Program-made: the position numbers and the translations under genes | Assembly: GCA_032191485.1 (NCBI GenBank) | Contig: JAVDOI010000007.1 | Coordinates: forward strand, 6,334,042 to 6,398,041 | Reading direction: 5' to 3' | Length of the DNA stretch: 64,000 nt | Origin: Leptoclinus maculatus | Lineage: Eukaryota > Chordata > Actinopteri > Perciformes > Stichaeidae | Part shown: positions 1 through 11,999 of the stretch, one piece after another | Layout of the letters: the number at the start of each line of letters is the position of its first letter | Numbering within the stretch: the first letter of the stretch is position 1 | Notes under the pieces: generated by a model | What the model was told of the DNA's origin: nothing | The model's database searches: none | Seen by the model: the letters and a program-made list of their open reading frames with translations, nothing else

Positions 1-720
1 AAAGTTTAAAGATTAAAGCTACTGCGATGAATTTTCATTTTGGGTTGATTTTGGCTGTCAATGTGGACAAAAGCGGTAGCGTTTTCCGATTCCATTTGAA
101 AAAAACTCTAATTTTACAGCAGCAGGGTCTGACAGTCTGCCCTCTGGTTCTGGTTCCGGAGCTCCAACTGCAGGTCGAATCCAGCAGTGAAATAAATTAA
201 ATGGAGTAGAAGTACCTCCAAATGTGACTTCATTACAGTGTTTCAGAAAAATGCCCTTCATTACATTATGGCCTGCAATTAAAACAAACCCGAAATATGA
301 AGGACAGTCGGATGTTGAGCTGCAGCCTGTTGCACAATTCACATGTCTCACATCTGGGACTCACCTGCCTCTCTTTGTCTGCGCGTCTTCCTGTTGTGAC
401 TTAATGGTGGAAACGTGTTTGGATTCACTTCGTCAATGGACATCATGAAGCTGTGAAGCATGCGACGTGTTCTCCAGATCGTCTTGCTTCAACATCTTTT
501 GCCCTATGTTCTTGTGGAAAAAGCACACAGCACTGCCACTGATTTCCTTTTTTTTTTTTTTTATCTCTGAAATGAAAAATCAAATAAAAGCAGGAAAAAA
601 AAAATACAACACAGCTGAGCACTTACACTAAAATCTTCACTGAGACTCGAATGCCTCAGTGTTGTTTTTCTTCTATGTCGAGGAAATAACGCAAATATAA
701 TTTCTCCTATAGTTCAAAAC
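1..720. other. Upstream flank, no gene seen
   Basis: This AT-rich single-copy-looking sequence lies upstream of the promoter described next. I see short poly-A and poly-T runs (for example near 549-562 and 594-604) but no exon with splice sites and no recognisable repeat family. The short reading frames on both strands have no family resemblance. Confidence 0.5.
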
Positions 721-721
721 G

Positions 722-743
722 AGTGTGTGTGTGTGTGTGTGTG
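722..743. repeat. (TG)n microsatellite plus G-rich tract
   Basis: About ten TG units are followed by a strongly G-rich stretch to about 800, lying just upstream of the CRE/CCAAT/TATA-like cluster. The G-rich block could contribute to promoter opening, but this is inference. Confidence 0.9.
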
Positions 744-800
744 GGTGGGGTGGGGGGGATGGGTGTCGAGGAGGAGGGGAGGGAAGGGGGGTTGTTTGGG

Positions 801-884
801 TGACGTCAGGTCCCATCAGGCTGACAGACCTCCTATTGGACCAGTGGAGGCTTTTTAAAGGAGCAGGCAGCAGCGCACCGGAGG
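801..884 (+). promoter_or_regulatory. Probable RNA polymerase II promoter (CRE, CCAAT, TATA-like)
   Basis: A perfect palindromic cAMP-response element, TGACGTCA, lies at 801-808. An inverted CCAAT box (ATTGG) lies at 835-839 and a TATA-like box (CTTTTTAAAG) at 851-860. This order and spacing are typical of a TATA-containing vertebrate promoter and would place transcription start near 880-890. The sequence just downstream becomes GC-rich and ends in a strong splice donor at 983, which supports the reading. CRE occupancy suggests CREB/ATF responsiveness, but that is inference. Confidence 0.6.
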
Positions 885-982
885 CTTTGCTCTCTGATTC
901 AAACGCACCACACTTCACCGATCTCTCCATCCGGCACGGCGGCGGCGGAGCGCAGCAGCGGAGCCGGACCGACAGCAGCCAG
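885..982 (+). other. Putative non-coding first exon of unidentified gene
   Basis: The GC-rich sequence downstream of the TATA-like box ends in CAGCCAG followed by the strong donor GTGAGC at 983-988. It has no ATG in a useful context, so it is read as 5' untranslated. The start is estimated from the TATA-like box, not observed. It would be joined to the exon at 1214 by a 231-nt intron. Confidence 0.5.
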
Positions 983-1213
983 GTGAGCGCGTGTTAGGAA
1001 AGAAACGGACCTAGAAAGAGAGGAGGAAGAGGAGGAGGAGAGGGGTTGTAGGGGAGCAGCGCGCTATAGTGTTTGGTAAACTGTTGGAATAGAGATAATA
1101 AACGGGAAGCAGGGAAGCAGAAACAACACAGTTTCAGCGAGATTTGAGGTAAAAAGAGAAAATACGCTCATCTTTCCCTGCCTGATCCTCTTGTTTCCTT
1201 CCTTGTGCTCTAG

Positions 1214-1276
1214 ATGGGATGACGACGAGGACGCACGCAGCATGCACGCGGCGCCGACTGACCTGGATATCAACAG
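1214..1276 (+). CDS. Putative second exon with start codon, unidentified gene (partial)
   Basis: A pyrimidine-rich acceptor (TTCCTTCCTTGTGCTCTAG) ends at 1213 and a good donor (CAG|GTACGTG) follows 1276. The first ATG, at 1214, opens a two-codon upstream ORF (ATG GGA TGA). The next ATG, at 1242, starts MHAAPTDLDIN and ends in phase 2. I do not recognise this N-terminus. The following exons could not be located: because RANBP10 is read in the opposite direction from 59 kb back to 31.6 kb, the rest of this gene should lie between 1.3 and 31 kb unless it is very long and spans RANBP10. It could equally be a non-coding transcript whose short frame is fortuitous. Confidence 0.4.
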
Positions 1277-3541
1277 GTACGTGAACACACCGATCAGAGA
1301 CTTCCAAGTCGCGTAGTCTAGTCTATACGCGTTAAAGTAACGAACAGGGGAACAACCTCTCCACACGTCTCCAAAAATAAAGACATTTTAAAAAGTCAAT
1401 GTCGCGCCCGGTGTTACGCGCCTGTATTGATCTCGAGACGACGGTGCCCCCAATTAACGTTAATGGCAGCATAATTAGATTGAGGGGGGGAGGGTTCTTC
1501 TTCTTCTTGGCTCCCCTGCAGACAGAGCAGCCAGCGTGGTCCCCGCCGTCGGTCCCTCCCGATGGATTATCAGCATCTCCCCTCCACACACTCCGCCTCA
1601 CAGCCTGTTTGGGCAACCATGGGGTCAAATGACAACAGCTCAATGTTGTCTGAATCAATAGCTTGTCTCCTGTAGTTTGGACACATTAAATAAAGAGAGA
1701 AGGGTTTAAAGTGTGCAGCGGTGAACGTGCAGTTAAAAAGAAATTAGAAAAGTGCAGGGTCCTCCATACAAGACTTCACTTTTAATAGTTTTTTTCTCGT
1801 GTAGAGCCTTGTCCTTGAATTTTTTTTTTTTTTTATAATGCTGTGGTAAAATTACAGCGGGAAAAGAAAAGTGTGTGTGTTAAAAAAACAAAACATGGCA
1901 GAATAGAAATTTCAGCACCGGAGCAACGGACAGCTCCACACATCTGGCCAGATGCCCCCCAGCAAGACACGAGAAGGGAGTTACACCGGCTGAATCTCAA
2001 ACATTAAAGCAACACACACACACACACACACACAGGCTCACTTTATCTTCTCCAACAAACTGAACCCTCGAGGTGTTATTTCAGTACATTATAGCTGATC
2101 AAATGAACCCTCCCCCCCCCCCCCCCCCCACACCATAAAAAACTAAAGGACACTAGTGATGACAGCATGATAAGTGTGAAGGCCAAGATGTATCATGCAC
2201 ATTATTCATTTCTTTTTTTTTGTTAAAATCCCAAATTATTCTGGGTGAATCGCCTCGGGATGTGTCAGTGACAGGCAGCCTCCTTCTGGCAGGGTCTGAG
2301 GTGTCAGCATGGAAACTGGAGCGCAGCCAGGATCCCCCCCCCCCCCTCCAATCTGAGGCTCCCGCAGAGATACATACATACACCCCCACATGTACACACA
2401 CGCGCGCACCAAATGGTGTGACACAGCACATGCAATCTGTAGCCATGAGAGAAATTCAGTGCTAACAGGTGTTCAAACAGGCCGCCCGGTACATTCTTCC
2501 AATTATTGCAATTAGATGCTGCCTGGTTACCACTCCATAATGTACAACTGCTGTGGAGGAGTGTGTGTGTGTGTGTGTGTGATCACGGGAATAGAAGGAC
2601 AAACAGCAGGAGACAGACAGACAGAGAGAAAGAGAGAGAGAGCGAGAGAGAGAACGGTGCATTTGTGATGATGTTGCGATTGTTGTTATCTGTGGAGGAT
2701 GAAAAGAAGAAGAAGAAGGGAAAAAAGCGCAGTGTGAATGATGTACTTTTGAGTGAACGCGTTGTGAATGCATAACTAATCTCCTTTTTGCCCAGAGTCA
2801 TTATCAGCTTTAGCAGATTGTCTAGAAACTGCAGGATTATTATTTTTTGCCTCTGGTGCAGACAACAGTGTTTGATTTGAAATAAATAAATAAAAATGTA
2901 AAAAAAAAAAGACGGCTCCCTGGTACAGCGGAGTGATCGGTGCGTTTTAGATAAACTGTTGGTTATTACTGGTTTGCTGTCACGTGTGTGTGTGTGTGTG
3001 TGTGTGTAGAAGCACAGCGTGCAGGTTTGGAATGGAGGGAAGCTGTTTGTGTGGACGTGAAGAATAAAACGATTATTTTCATTATGGATCAATGTCGCTG
3101 ATTATCCTCCTGGTGGCAATTTCCCCCTGAGCCCGACGTGGCGTCTTCGAATGTCTTTGTTTTGTCCGAACAACAGTCAGAAACACAATAGATGTTCAGT
3201 TTCGGATGATGTGAGAAAAGCAGCACACCGACATATTTAAAAAGCTGAAACCAACAAAGTCTAAATGCTGTAGTTCTTGCAGCTCTTTCAGCTCCTCCTC
3301 TTTTGGAGGAACAGAAGAAGAAAAAAAGAGATTGTCCAGATTCTGATGTGCATTTTTTTTTAGATATTTGAAGGGGCCTTTTTTATAACGACGGTGTTGT
3401 TCTTTAGCTGAGGCGACAAACGTGAAAATCCTCAAGCAACCAGGGAACGACAGGAAGGGAGAAGCCTGCGCCCGAGGAGTCCGGTGTTCCATCGTGACGA
3501 CTGAGCGTCTTGATTTGAGGAGTGATTGAGCTGTCAGACTT

Positions 3542-3577
<36 letters not shown>

Positions 3578-3681
3578 AGAGGGCAATCACGGCGGGCCGC
3601 GGGTCTTATCACAGAGCAAGAACAAGAAAGAAAGATAACAGGGTGCCATAAAGAGTGACATCTGAGCAATATCAGCGTGCG

Positions 3682-3749
<68 letters not shown>

Positions 3750-5909
3750 GGTGCTGTAGGTGAGCGTACACGCGTGTCATATTAAGCAGGAGATGTTTGT
3801 GGCAGCTGTTGGCCCTGTTTGAACAGCAATCACAATCAGCGGCGGCAGCAGCCGAGCGTGTGGTGGTGACAGCGCGACGGCGGTGGGAGACTCTCTCCGC
3901 CATCGCTCCCCCCCTGACCTTCTGCTCCTCCACTCCTCCTCCTCCTCCTCCTCCGTTTCTCTCTGGCCTGCCCTCACTTCCTGTCTTCCCCCTCTCCGCC
4001 TGTTGCTTCTTCTTCTTCTTCTTCTTCTTCTTCTTCAGTCAGCGGCGCTGCATCGGTCGAGGCAGGATCTGGATTGATTCCTCGCTTATTACGGCTTCAG
4101 GTCTCTTTCAATCCGACTTAAAAAAAAACTAAAAAGCGTCTCTGTAAAGCCGTGAAAACAATTTGCCCGTGTTCCTCTAGTGTCGCCTTGTATTGTTCTT
4201 CTTCAATACTGGCTGGAAGTATGGGGAAAAAATAGAAGCTTTGTAGTACTACTGCTTGGCTACCTGAGACAGATTGCATTTCACTGATTCTCTGTGGGGA
4301 GATCGGGTGGTTTCAGCAACAAAAAGTAGGATGCAGAAAAGAAAACAACAGTTGTGTTTTACATGTGTATCGTCTGCGGTTTTGAGTTGGCTCCCTCTCT
4401 TCGTTTTCCTGTTTTATAATAAGATGTGTCGCTGAACTTTTGAACATGCACTTTTTTTCTCCCTCACAATGTTATTGGTCTTAATTTTAGAACCTAAAGT
4501 CAATTAGCAAACCAGTGCTCACAAAAAGCACAGTGAGATAAAGATACAAATAATTAAAACGCCCCAGATAAGTGCATTTTCAACTCGCGGGGCTAGTCAG
4601 TGTTGCGTTAGCAAAATGACTTCCAACACTAATGAGATGACAGAATAAAATACAATGTGTGTATATATTCAAAATGACAATGCACGGGCAAAAAGAGAAT
4701 ATAAAGACAAGTGAATGGAAATGTCAGGAAATCCAGAGTCTACCCGTGTGTATAGAATGTCACATTTTATCTATGCAGTTCTGTGTGACATTTGCTACCA
4801 GTACTATTCTTTCCATCTCACGCCGCCCTGTCTTTCTTCACCTGTTCCTCACTTCCCCCTCCTCCACTCTTCCGCCTTCATCTCCACCCCCTCCCCATTC
4901 CTCACCCTCTTGGTATCCCTGCCTCTCCTCTCCAACTTCCTCTGTTGGTTCCCTTCCCCTCATCTACTTAGGGAGCAGGCTAAATCCATTGTTTGAAGTG
5001 GCCTCTTTCATTCAGTGAGAGGAGGAGAGGGGGAAGGGATGGAGAGGTGAGGGAGGTGGAGGTGGTGGGGGGGGGGGGGGGTGTTCACTTGAGGATGGGA
5101 GAGAAGAAAGAGAGTCCAGTAGCGCGTCAGGCCTGTCAGTGTTTGTGGATCCGTTTTTCTTTGATTTTGGAGTCGGTGATGTCAGAGATCAGTTTGAACA
5201 AGGAAGTCAAATATTGAAGTGAAAATGTTGACCAAGCGATACGTTGTTTCCTGTCGCTGTGGGGTTCGAACTGAACACTCGCGTCTTTTTATTCATTGGT
5301 TTCCTGTTGAAGTTTAATGTCCAACCAAAATTAAATTGCATGTTTTTTGTTTTATTTTCCTGCTCTGTGAATCCCTCAAAAGGGATGAATTCATATTTCA
5401 CTCTTTTTTTATTTCTGTCTTTTTATTTTCCATCCACAAAGACTAAACTTATATATACATATATAGCTACTTATATTTACTCATGATGTAGATGCACTAC
5501 TCCCTTTATTATAGACACTCAATCATTTACTCTGTAGTGAGCAGAAAACGGAGACTTTGGACATTTATAAATCCTAATCATTTTTCATCATCATTTACAA
5601 GTTTACAATGTAATCATATGTAAAAGGAAACTCACTGCATCACAGGATCATTTGCAGAAATAATATCACTAAATACATTTCACATTCAGACACTTAAAAA
5701 GAAATGGCAGAGGGTAAACGTAGCGGCAGTGCTCTGTATAGTAATACTTTCCTGATATTGTCTCTTTTGTCATGAGCAACCGACTGAACGTTCAGCACGG
5801 AGAAATGCACCGCTAGCGTAAGTCAGCTAGTCAGCTACAGCACATTAAACATCGTAAATAAACGTATCTGCAAATGTCATTACAGTCAACGAAGATGCTG
5901 GTGAAGCCC
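1277..5909. other. Presumed intron/non-coding, microsatellite-rich
   Basis: No exon with convincing splice sites and family resemblance is seen. Contents include (CA)n 2012-2034, a C18 run 2112-2129, (TG)n near 2562-2581 and 2983-3006, (GA)n 3545-3576, a long (GT)n 3685-3748, a CTC/TTC-rich block 3935-4036 and a G15 run 5067-5081. Reading frames through these tracts (poly-CV, poly-TH, poly-S/L proteins) are artefacts of the repeats. Confidence 0.55.
3685..3748. repeat. (GT)n microsatellite, 32 units
   Basis: A pure GT dinucleotide run of about 64 nt ending in TCGG. It is long enough to be polymorphic. Confidence 0.95.
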
Positions 5910-5912
5910 TTA

Positions 5913-6129
5913 AGGCCTTTGCACAGCGGGGGGGGGCGTGACGAATAAAAGACACCAAAATGTCGAATAGATTGGGGGGCTGCCTTTATGCGCGGTGTCC
6001 GAAAAAATCGGCCTCGTTCCGTAAAAAGATACGGTCGTTATTTTCTTGCTGCGTAATATTCGCGTTCTTTGCGAAAGTACTCACGACAAAAAAACGTGCA
6101 CAAAACAATCCCCCAGTGTGTAAAGGCCT
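5913..6129. mobile_element. PIF/Harbinger-type MITE with TTA target duplication
   Basis: The element is 217 bp, too short to code for a transposase. Its left end reads AGGCCTTTGCACAGCGGGG and its right end is the imperfect inverted copy (AGGCCTTTACACACTGGGG on the opposite strand). Both ends are flanked by TTA (5910-5912 and 6130-6132). Three-base TWA duplications and G/C-rich ends of this kind are the hallmark of PIF/Harbinger MITEs. A 68-codon frame that starts inside the element and runs past its right end is not a gene. The family name rests on the ends and the duplication only. Confidence 0.75.
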
Positions 6130-6132
6130 TTA

Positions 6133-8260
6133 CTCTTCATTACCACCGCTAAGAAAACACTGTTGAGAGCTAGAGCGCAGGTTTGTCTACTACTGTCAAT
6201 CACTGACATGCCCCGCCTACTGCTAAAATTCAAATAATTTCCCATTTTGATTATTTAAACTTTTATATGTAAAAATGTACTCTGAGTCACGCTCATTCTA
6301 GTTTTTTTTCCCCCTGTACTGAGAAATTTAATTTCTGAAAGGCAAGTTGTTCAAAACAGAAAAAGGCCATTTAGCCAAAAGCCGCTCGGCCCTCAAGACA
6401 CGCAGGTTGTGAATCACGATTGGCTCATAGAATAAATGATGTGTCTGTCTGTCTGTCTGTCCTCTGACAGACTGTAGCCTCCGAGCTGTCAGGCTCGCCC
6501 CGCCGCACAATGATAAGAAAGGATTTATTTCAATAGCGCAAACAAAGGACTGTCAGCATAAAGGGAAATACGGATTCATGCAAATAAAGGTTCATGCTGT
6601 AAAAACTGGAAGGTCAGAGACAAGATCTGCTTCACGCATGAGTGAAGCAGTCACTGTGTGTTGCTATGGTACAAACTACCAGCAGCGTTTATTTTAAGTG
6701 CAGCATGCGGGAGTGAAGACCCTCGGTGGCTAAACGGCGCGACTCCTTTAATCTAAAAAAGATCAATTAAAAAAAACAGCTTTTAACTGATTTATTTTGT
6801 TGAATTATTTGTAATCTCTCAACTCTAGTATTAATCTAGAGAAAAGGCAGATCGGCAAGATTAGAATTGCATTTAACCTGAAAGAGTCCAGCATGATAGC
6901 AGCTACTTTTTTAGGATAACAAGGCGAGGGGGGGAAATATAATTAAAGATCTGCCGATTGACAATGCAGAGAAACATTTGTGTGCTAATTATCCCCCGCC
7001 TTGTAAATACAATACACCTGTATTTACTCGTCCGTACGCGTCTTTAGCGCAACGTTTGTTCAGAACAGCGCATGTTAATCTGTGCAGATGCGTGACACGT
7101 GCACGTGAGTCCATACACCGAAGCACAGAGCAGAACGGCGCGTTGAGTTTCACATGTCTTAATTGGTAACTATTCACTTGATCGCGTGTCAGACGGGGAC
7201 GCACTGCGGAGGGAAAAGCTCGCGGAGCGGCACGCAGCATTGTTCACGTTTGACTGCATTTCTATCGCTCCTTTCAGTCTGCACCGAATGCAACCAGCAG
7301 ATAATTATGTATTGCTGCGTGCAGATTCGTACGCCTATTTGTTGTGTGTGTGTGTGTGTGTGAATGACTACTGCGGTTCACAATTCACACTTTTCCCTCG
7401 AAGGTCGATGTGGAGTTCTTTAGCGAGAGGCGAAGCGCTCCCTCGTCCACCTGCACACCGTGAGTAACTGTCGGCACGTCGGCCATCTGTCGTCTCCTTG
7501 TTTTTTTTGTTTCTCCGCGCACTTCATCGTGTTGTTTCTCTGCTTTATTTTTTATTCGTATGTTATTCATTTGCCTGAATGTTAGACCTTTTTTCGCACG
7601 TTCCTCCATGTGTGAAGTCCGTTACGAGTCTGAATGCGGGTGTGAAAGCGCACGTGCTCCGAGGTGATCATCTCCCGTCTCGTCACGTGCACGACTTCAA
7701 TTGGTTTGTGTGATTGTGCGTTCTTTGTTTGCTGCTTCTCGCAGTGTGTGCAGCGTACTTCTTCAAGCACGATGTGTGTTTCGTGCGTCCTTGTGTGTCT
7801 CTGTATGCATGCGTGTGTGTGTGTGTGTGTGTTTATAATCCAAGGCCATTCAATAGCACCACATGGATCCATCCCATATCCTGGTCGCCATGGTTACCGG
7901 GGCCACTTATCACAGAGGGTCCCGGCAGATCAAACAGGTGTGCATCCTGACGATGTCTCTCCTCGACGACTGTTGCTAGGAACCTTTGTTGCACACAACG
8001 CACAGGTGTTTGTGGCCGCCAGTGAAAAAACAGCGGGAGTGCAAAAACATTGTCTTAATGTCCCAGTCTGAACTGATGTGTGTGTGTGTGTGTACATGTT
8101 GTCCTCGTGGGAGACAGTGTGATTTCATTTCTTCTGAAAGAGGATGTTCTTTGTCAAAATAAGGGTGGAAAAAAAAGAGTTAATTTTGTGGGTCATCACT
8201 TGCTACTTTAGACCTGGAGCTGCGGTAGAGTTCATAATGGAGTAGGGGTTAAAGTTTAAC
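6133..8260. other. Non-coding stretch with candidate conserved blocks
   Basis: Contains a (TCTG)n run near 6441-6459 and a non-repetitive AT-rich block (about 6940-7020) with several TAAT homeodomain cores. A CpG-containing segment spans 7020-7470, with short (TG)n runs near 7342-7361 and 7814-7831. No coding exon could be supported. The frame across 7186-7467 runs through a (TG)n tract and is rejected. Confidence 0.4.
7840..8000. promoter_or_regulatory. Candidate enhancer block with RFX X-box-like site
   Basis: GTCGCCATGGTTAC at 7884-7897 matches the palindromic RFX X-box pattern (two GTNNCC half-sites around AT). It is followed by a GATA-like TTATCA and a TCF/LEF-like AGATCAAA. The block is non-repetitive and shows no coding exon. 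Its function is inference; cross-species conservation would be the test. Confidence 0.3.
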
Positions 8261-8261
8261 G

Positions 8262-8600
8262 TTTTCTCTTTAACATCAAAGGGGCACTTCAGCAATTTAG
8301 TACCGAAGTTCCATAATGTTGGGGGACTTGCATGAGACAGAAAAAGAATTCAGTGCAACAGAGGCCGAGGCATCCTGATTTTTAGTCCCGAATATGAGTG
8401 AAGCTTCAAAAAAGTCACATCCTTCAATTCCCAGAATGCAACTCAATAGCAGATTTCATTAGACCTGCCCTACTTAGATACCTCATCTCTCCGTCATCTC
8501 TACCTCTATAGCCACAGAAGACATTCTGCAACTCAAAGCCCCTTTGAATATTCATTGCTAAATGTGCGAAGTTCAATTTCGGGGAGAAAACATCCGTCAG
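8262..8600. repeat. Probable dispersed fish repeat
   Basis: The segment beginning AAAGGGGCACTTCAGC and running past CAACTCAATAGCAG resembles a moderately repetitive element I have seen scattered in percomorph genomes. I cannot confirm the copy number here. It includes a strong ZNF143/THAP11-type motif (8422-8440). Just downstream, a phrase close to AAGAGTTTAACGCTCAAAAA recurs near 34175, showing that at least part of the neighbourhood is dispersed. Confidence 0.4.
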
Positions 8601-11200
8601 TATTATTTACTAAGAGTTTAACGCTCAAAAACTCTGTTGAACTTCTTCATCAGGATTAAGTGTGATTTGATCAGATTTGATTCTGGAAACAGCAGCATTG
8701 CACCCCATAACTGTCACCACTGAGTCCGATTTACCTCATTCCTGATTGGTGCGCAGAAATGCACGACATCGTCTTTTCTTCTTTTTTCCAGCCGAGCTCT
8801 TCGATCTAACTTTTGTGTTCCTGCAAGACGTCAGAAACTCACTGTAGGTTTGAGAGCGTTGAACAGTTACTGTTATTTATTTACTTTAGGACTGAGACAC
8901 GAGGTGAATGGTGGGGCACGACTTTAAATTTATATTGTCAAAATTGAGATGCTGGAGATTCAGTCAAATTTAACTCAGGAAGTATAAAATCCAAATTTAG
9001 GAGAATCAAATGGTCTCCTGAACAGCAATAAGCTTTTGGTCCAGGTGAAGGACGGACGCACCTACGAGGAGCTTCAGCCCCCACCCCTCCCCCCCGAGAA
9101 GATTTGGGTGTAGGGCCAGGGAAATTATGTAGTCAACGGGAAGAGGGGGGGGGGGGGGAAGGGTGTAGAATGAAATGAAATGATCCTTGACACCCGGCCA
9201 GAGAGCTAGAAATGAAATTGTAAACCTGTGAGGGCTTTTATTTTTTTTTCCTCGACTTGCACTCTCCACTCCTCCCCTCCCTCCCGGCCTCCACACGAAA
9301 GCGCCTGCCCCTCCTGTCCGTCTCTCCATCCTCCAGCTCCCGCTTTAACCCCGCGAGGCATCACGCTGTCCTTAAAGCTACTCCCCCCCCCCCCCCCCAC
9401 ACACACACACACACTTCTCCTCCACTATATCTAAGGATAGACATAAGCTCCGTCCCAGAAAAATCTAATAAAAAGGGCCGTTACCTCTTAGACTTCCTCT
9501 CCACCTGGCATTAACGTAGGAATAGAGCTACACCTGACGTTTAAACACATCTCTCGGATTCCTCTCCCTCAGTTTGCTTCGCACATTCGCTCCCACTAAT
9601 AATATCTACGGGATAATTAACGTTGACAGGAAGCGCTCGCTTTCGTCAGCTGTTCAGGCTTAAAGTATCCTCGTGAATCCATATTGACAAGTGGGTTGCG
9701 GCCCGAGCTGCGTTCCACCTGCTACGTGTGACTTTATTTTTTGTGCTACTACAAAAAGCATTTTTTTCTCCTCATTTCCCTCCTTTCCTTCCTTCCTTCC
9801 TTCCTTGTTCACCGCCTCACCCCGCCTCCCTTCCACCTTTTCCATATGTCGCTCATTTCAGCTTTAATCCCAACATAGCACCTTTCCTTTCTCCCTCCTC
9901 TACCTCGCACCTCCCTTACACCACTTCCCTCGCCTCTCCCCTCCTCAATAAGGAACCCCACACCCCTCCCCCTCCTCCTCCTCCTCCCCCTCCTCTTCTC
10001 CCCCGTCCCTGCCTCTCCTCTGCTCTTTCCACCCCTCACTCCTTTCCCCCTAACCCAATAACCCTCGCCTCTCGAGGGCTGCTCCTCGCCTCTCCACCCC
10101 CCCCCCCCCCCCCCCCCCACATCTCCCGCTGCCTCCCCCCCTGCGGCGAGCCCCTCGGCGAGGGCCGACATGTACAGGATGCTCCCCCTGTGAGAGGTCA
10201 TTTCTGGCTGTTTTTTCTCCGTTCTCCCCCTCAGCGATTCTCCGACCATGACCAGAAGATCACAGAGTCTTTCATTCGCTCTTCAACAGGCCGCCAAAGG
10301 GGTTGAATATTTATTTATATGTCCGATATTGTTTCACAGATGCATTTTTTTTTTTGCCCCCTGGTTATTTCAGACGGCTGCGCTCTGTGCTCTGCGTTTG
10401 ATCCCTTCCGTCGCACAGGGGGAGTTTATAGCCACCCTGACATGGATCTGTAGCATTTCTCAAGCATGAATATAAGCATGAGCCCTTGTAACTACCGCTA
10501 AACAAGGCTACATGATGGCAGCACAGCAGTGGGGCGATTAAGACCTTATTTCCACTGAATGTTTCACCGCCACAAAACAAAAAGCACGTCCCTCTCTTTG
10601 TGTCTCTGAAGAGAACAAACAAAATGCATGAGAGAATTCCTCAGTATGACTCTTCGATTCATGTCAGTATCAAATAGACTAATTTGTGAAAGTGTACGCA
10701 GGAAACATGACTTCTGCCGTTTAGATTTTCCAAACCTAGAGTGCAGAAGGCCACCTGTATGAAGGCATCAGATTAAGATTTAGCATCTTGTGCATTTATC
10801 ACATAGTTTGGCTAAGAGTCTGAAAACTTCATGCGCTTTTTTTTTCCCTCCTCAACGTCAATGTTTCTGTCCAAGCATGTTTACTACGTATTGCATTATG
10901 GAGCCACGACAGTAGAGTTTTAAAAGCAGGTAATCAAATTAGCAAAAGAAAAAAATATGCGGTCTTAAAATGCAGCTTTAAGAAAGAAAAGTAGATTTTT
11001 GAATAAGGCCACCGTGCTGTCGGGTTTAAAAAAGGGGAAATGTGGCTTGAATACACTTGAGGAAAACATGTATTTCCTTTTTAGCTCATCCCATAGGGCA
11101 AATTAATTTGTAAATCAATTTGAACGCTGTTTTCAGCTGTAAAGAGATGGTATCATTTATTATTTTTATCCCAGCTGAGAAGGACCTGTAGCAACACACA
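8601..11200. other. Non-coding, with C/T-rich tract
   Basis: No exon recognised. Notable contents are a C16 run followed by (AC)n at 9383-9414, a 370-nt C/T-rich stretch (about 9755-10145) and a C22 run at 10097-10118. The proline/serine-rich frame across 9728-10306 is only a translation of the pyrimidine tract. Confidence 0.5.
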
Positions 11201-11219
11201 CGCACACACACACACAAAA

Positions 11220-11560
11220 AGACTTAATTGCTGAACCTTTTAATTTAACATCAATTTGTTGAAATGTACTTTTGCGAAAATGAATCATAATAGAAATTAT
11301 CTCCGGAATTGCAAATCATAATGTATGCTGGTGGCCAGAGGACAGAGACATCTGTGCTGTCGCCGGGGCGAATAATGAAAATGTGTCATCTTGGATGAGG
11401 GAGGCAGACGCACACTGCTCTTCAGAGAATTCCATTTTCTAATTCTCTGACAGACGCAGAGGGGGAGCCGAACACATGTACCTCCCCCTCACATACACCA
11501 ATTACTGCAATGAGCAAATGAAAGGTTGTGTCCCATCAGGGCCACCATAGGGGGTAGAGA
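11220..11560. promoter_or_regulatory. Candidate conserved non-coding block
   Basis: A complex, non-repetitive AT-rich sequence with several TAAT cores. It includes a perfect 10-bp inverted repeat (11422-11431 and 11441-11450, 9-nt spacer). It has the texture of conserved regulatory DNA around developmental genes, but no comparison was possible. Confidence 0.25.
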
Positions 11561-11591
11561 GAGAGAGAGAAGGGGGAGTTATACATAATTG

Positions 11592-11610
11592 CCCCCCCCC
11601 CCCCCCCCCC
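11592..11610. repeat. Poly(C) run, 19 nt
   Basis: A homopolymer of 19 cytosines followed by a short (AC)n stretch. It is one of many such runs in the window. Confidence 0.95.
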
Positions 11611-11930
11611 ATACACACACATGCATTACCGACAATCATTCACCACTGTTGATAATCCCACACTTGTCTGTTCGGTTTTAAAGCTTGCATCCGCTCTCCT
11701 TGTTTTTATTTGTATTTTCTTTTATTCTTCTTTCTCGCCCTCCGTTTCTTGTCTCCATCATGACATTTTGCCCACCACACCGATTTCCCCTCTTCCTCCT
11801 CATCAACTGCCACCGTGCTCAGTGACATTTTCACTGACTCAGTATGAACAATAATAGCAGTCAAAATATGTAGAAAGAGTCTGTCGGGTCAATCAGGATT
11901 AGTTGCAGCTTCACAACATCCCAACGGAAG

Positions 11931-11999
11931 ACTGACTGACTGACTGACTGACTGACTGACTGACTGACTGACTACTGACTGACTGACTGACTGACTGAC
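11931..11999. repeat. (GACT)n tetranucleotide microsatellite
   Basis: About 17 GACT/CTGA units with one phase interruption near 11972. Confidence 0.95.

Noticed and set aside
2583..3092. 169-codon minus-strand frame
   Set aside because: Built of (GA)n, (TG)n and poly-T translations (SLSLSL, HTHTHT, FFFF). No domain.
5960..6166. 68-codon Lys/Arg-rich frame
   Set aside because: Starts inside the Harbinger-type MITE and extends just past its right end.
7664..8071. Possible coding exon around 7860-7930
   Set aside because: The sequence looks conserved, but every frame passes through or near a (TG)n tract and no recognisable peptide or consistent splice pair was found. Kept only as a candidate regulatory block.
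9728..10306. 192-codon Pro/Ser-rich frame
   Set aside because: It is the direct translation of a C/T-rich tract with a C22 run. There is no splice context, no recognisable domain, and an equally long frame exists on the other strand.
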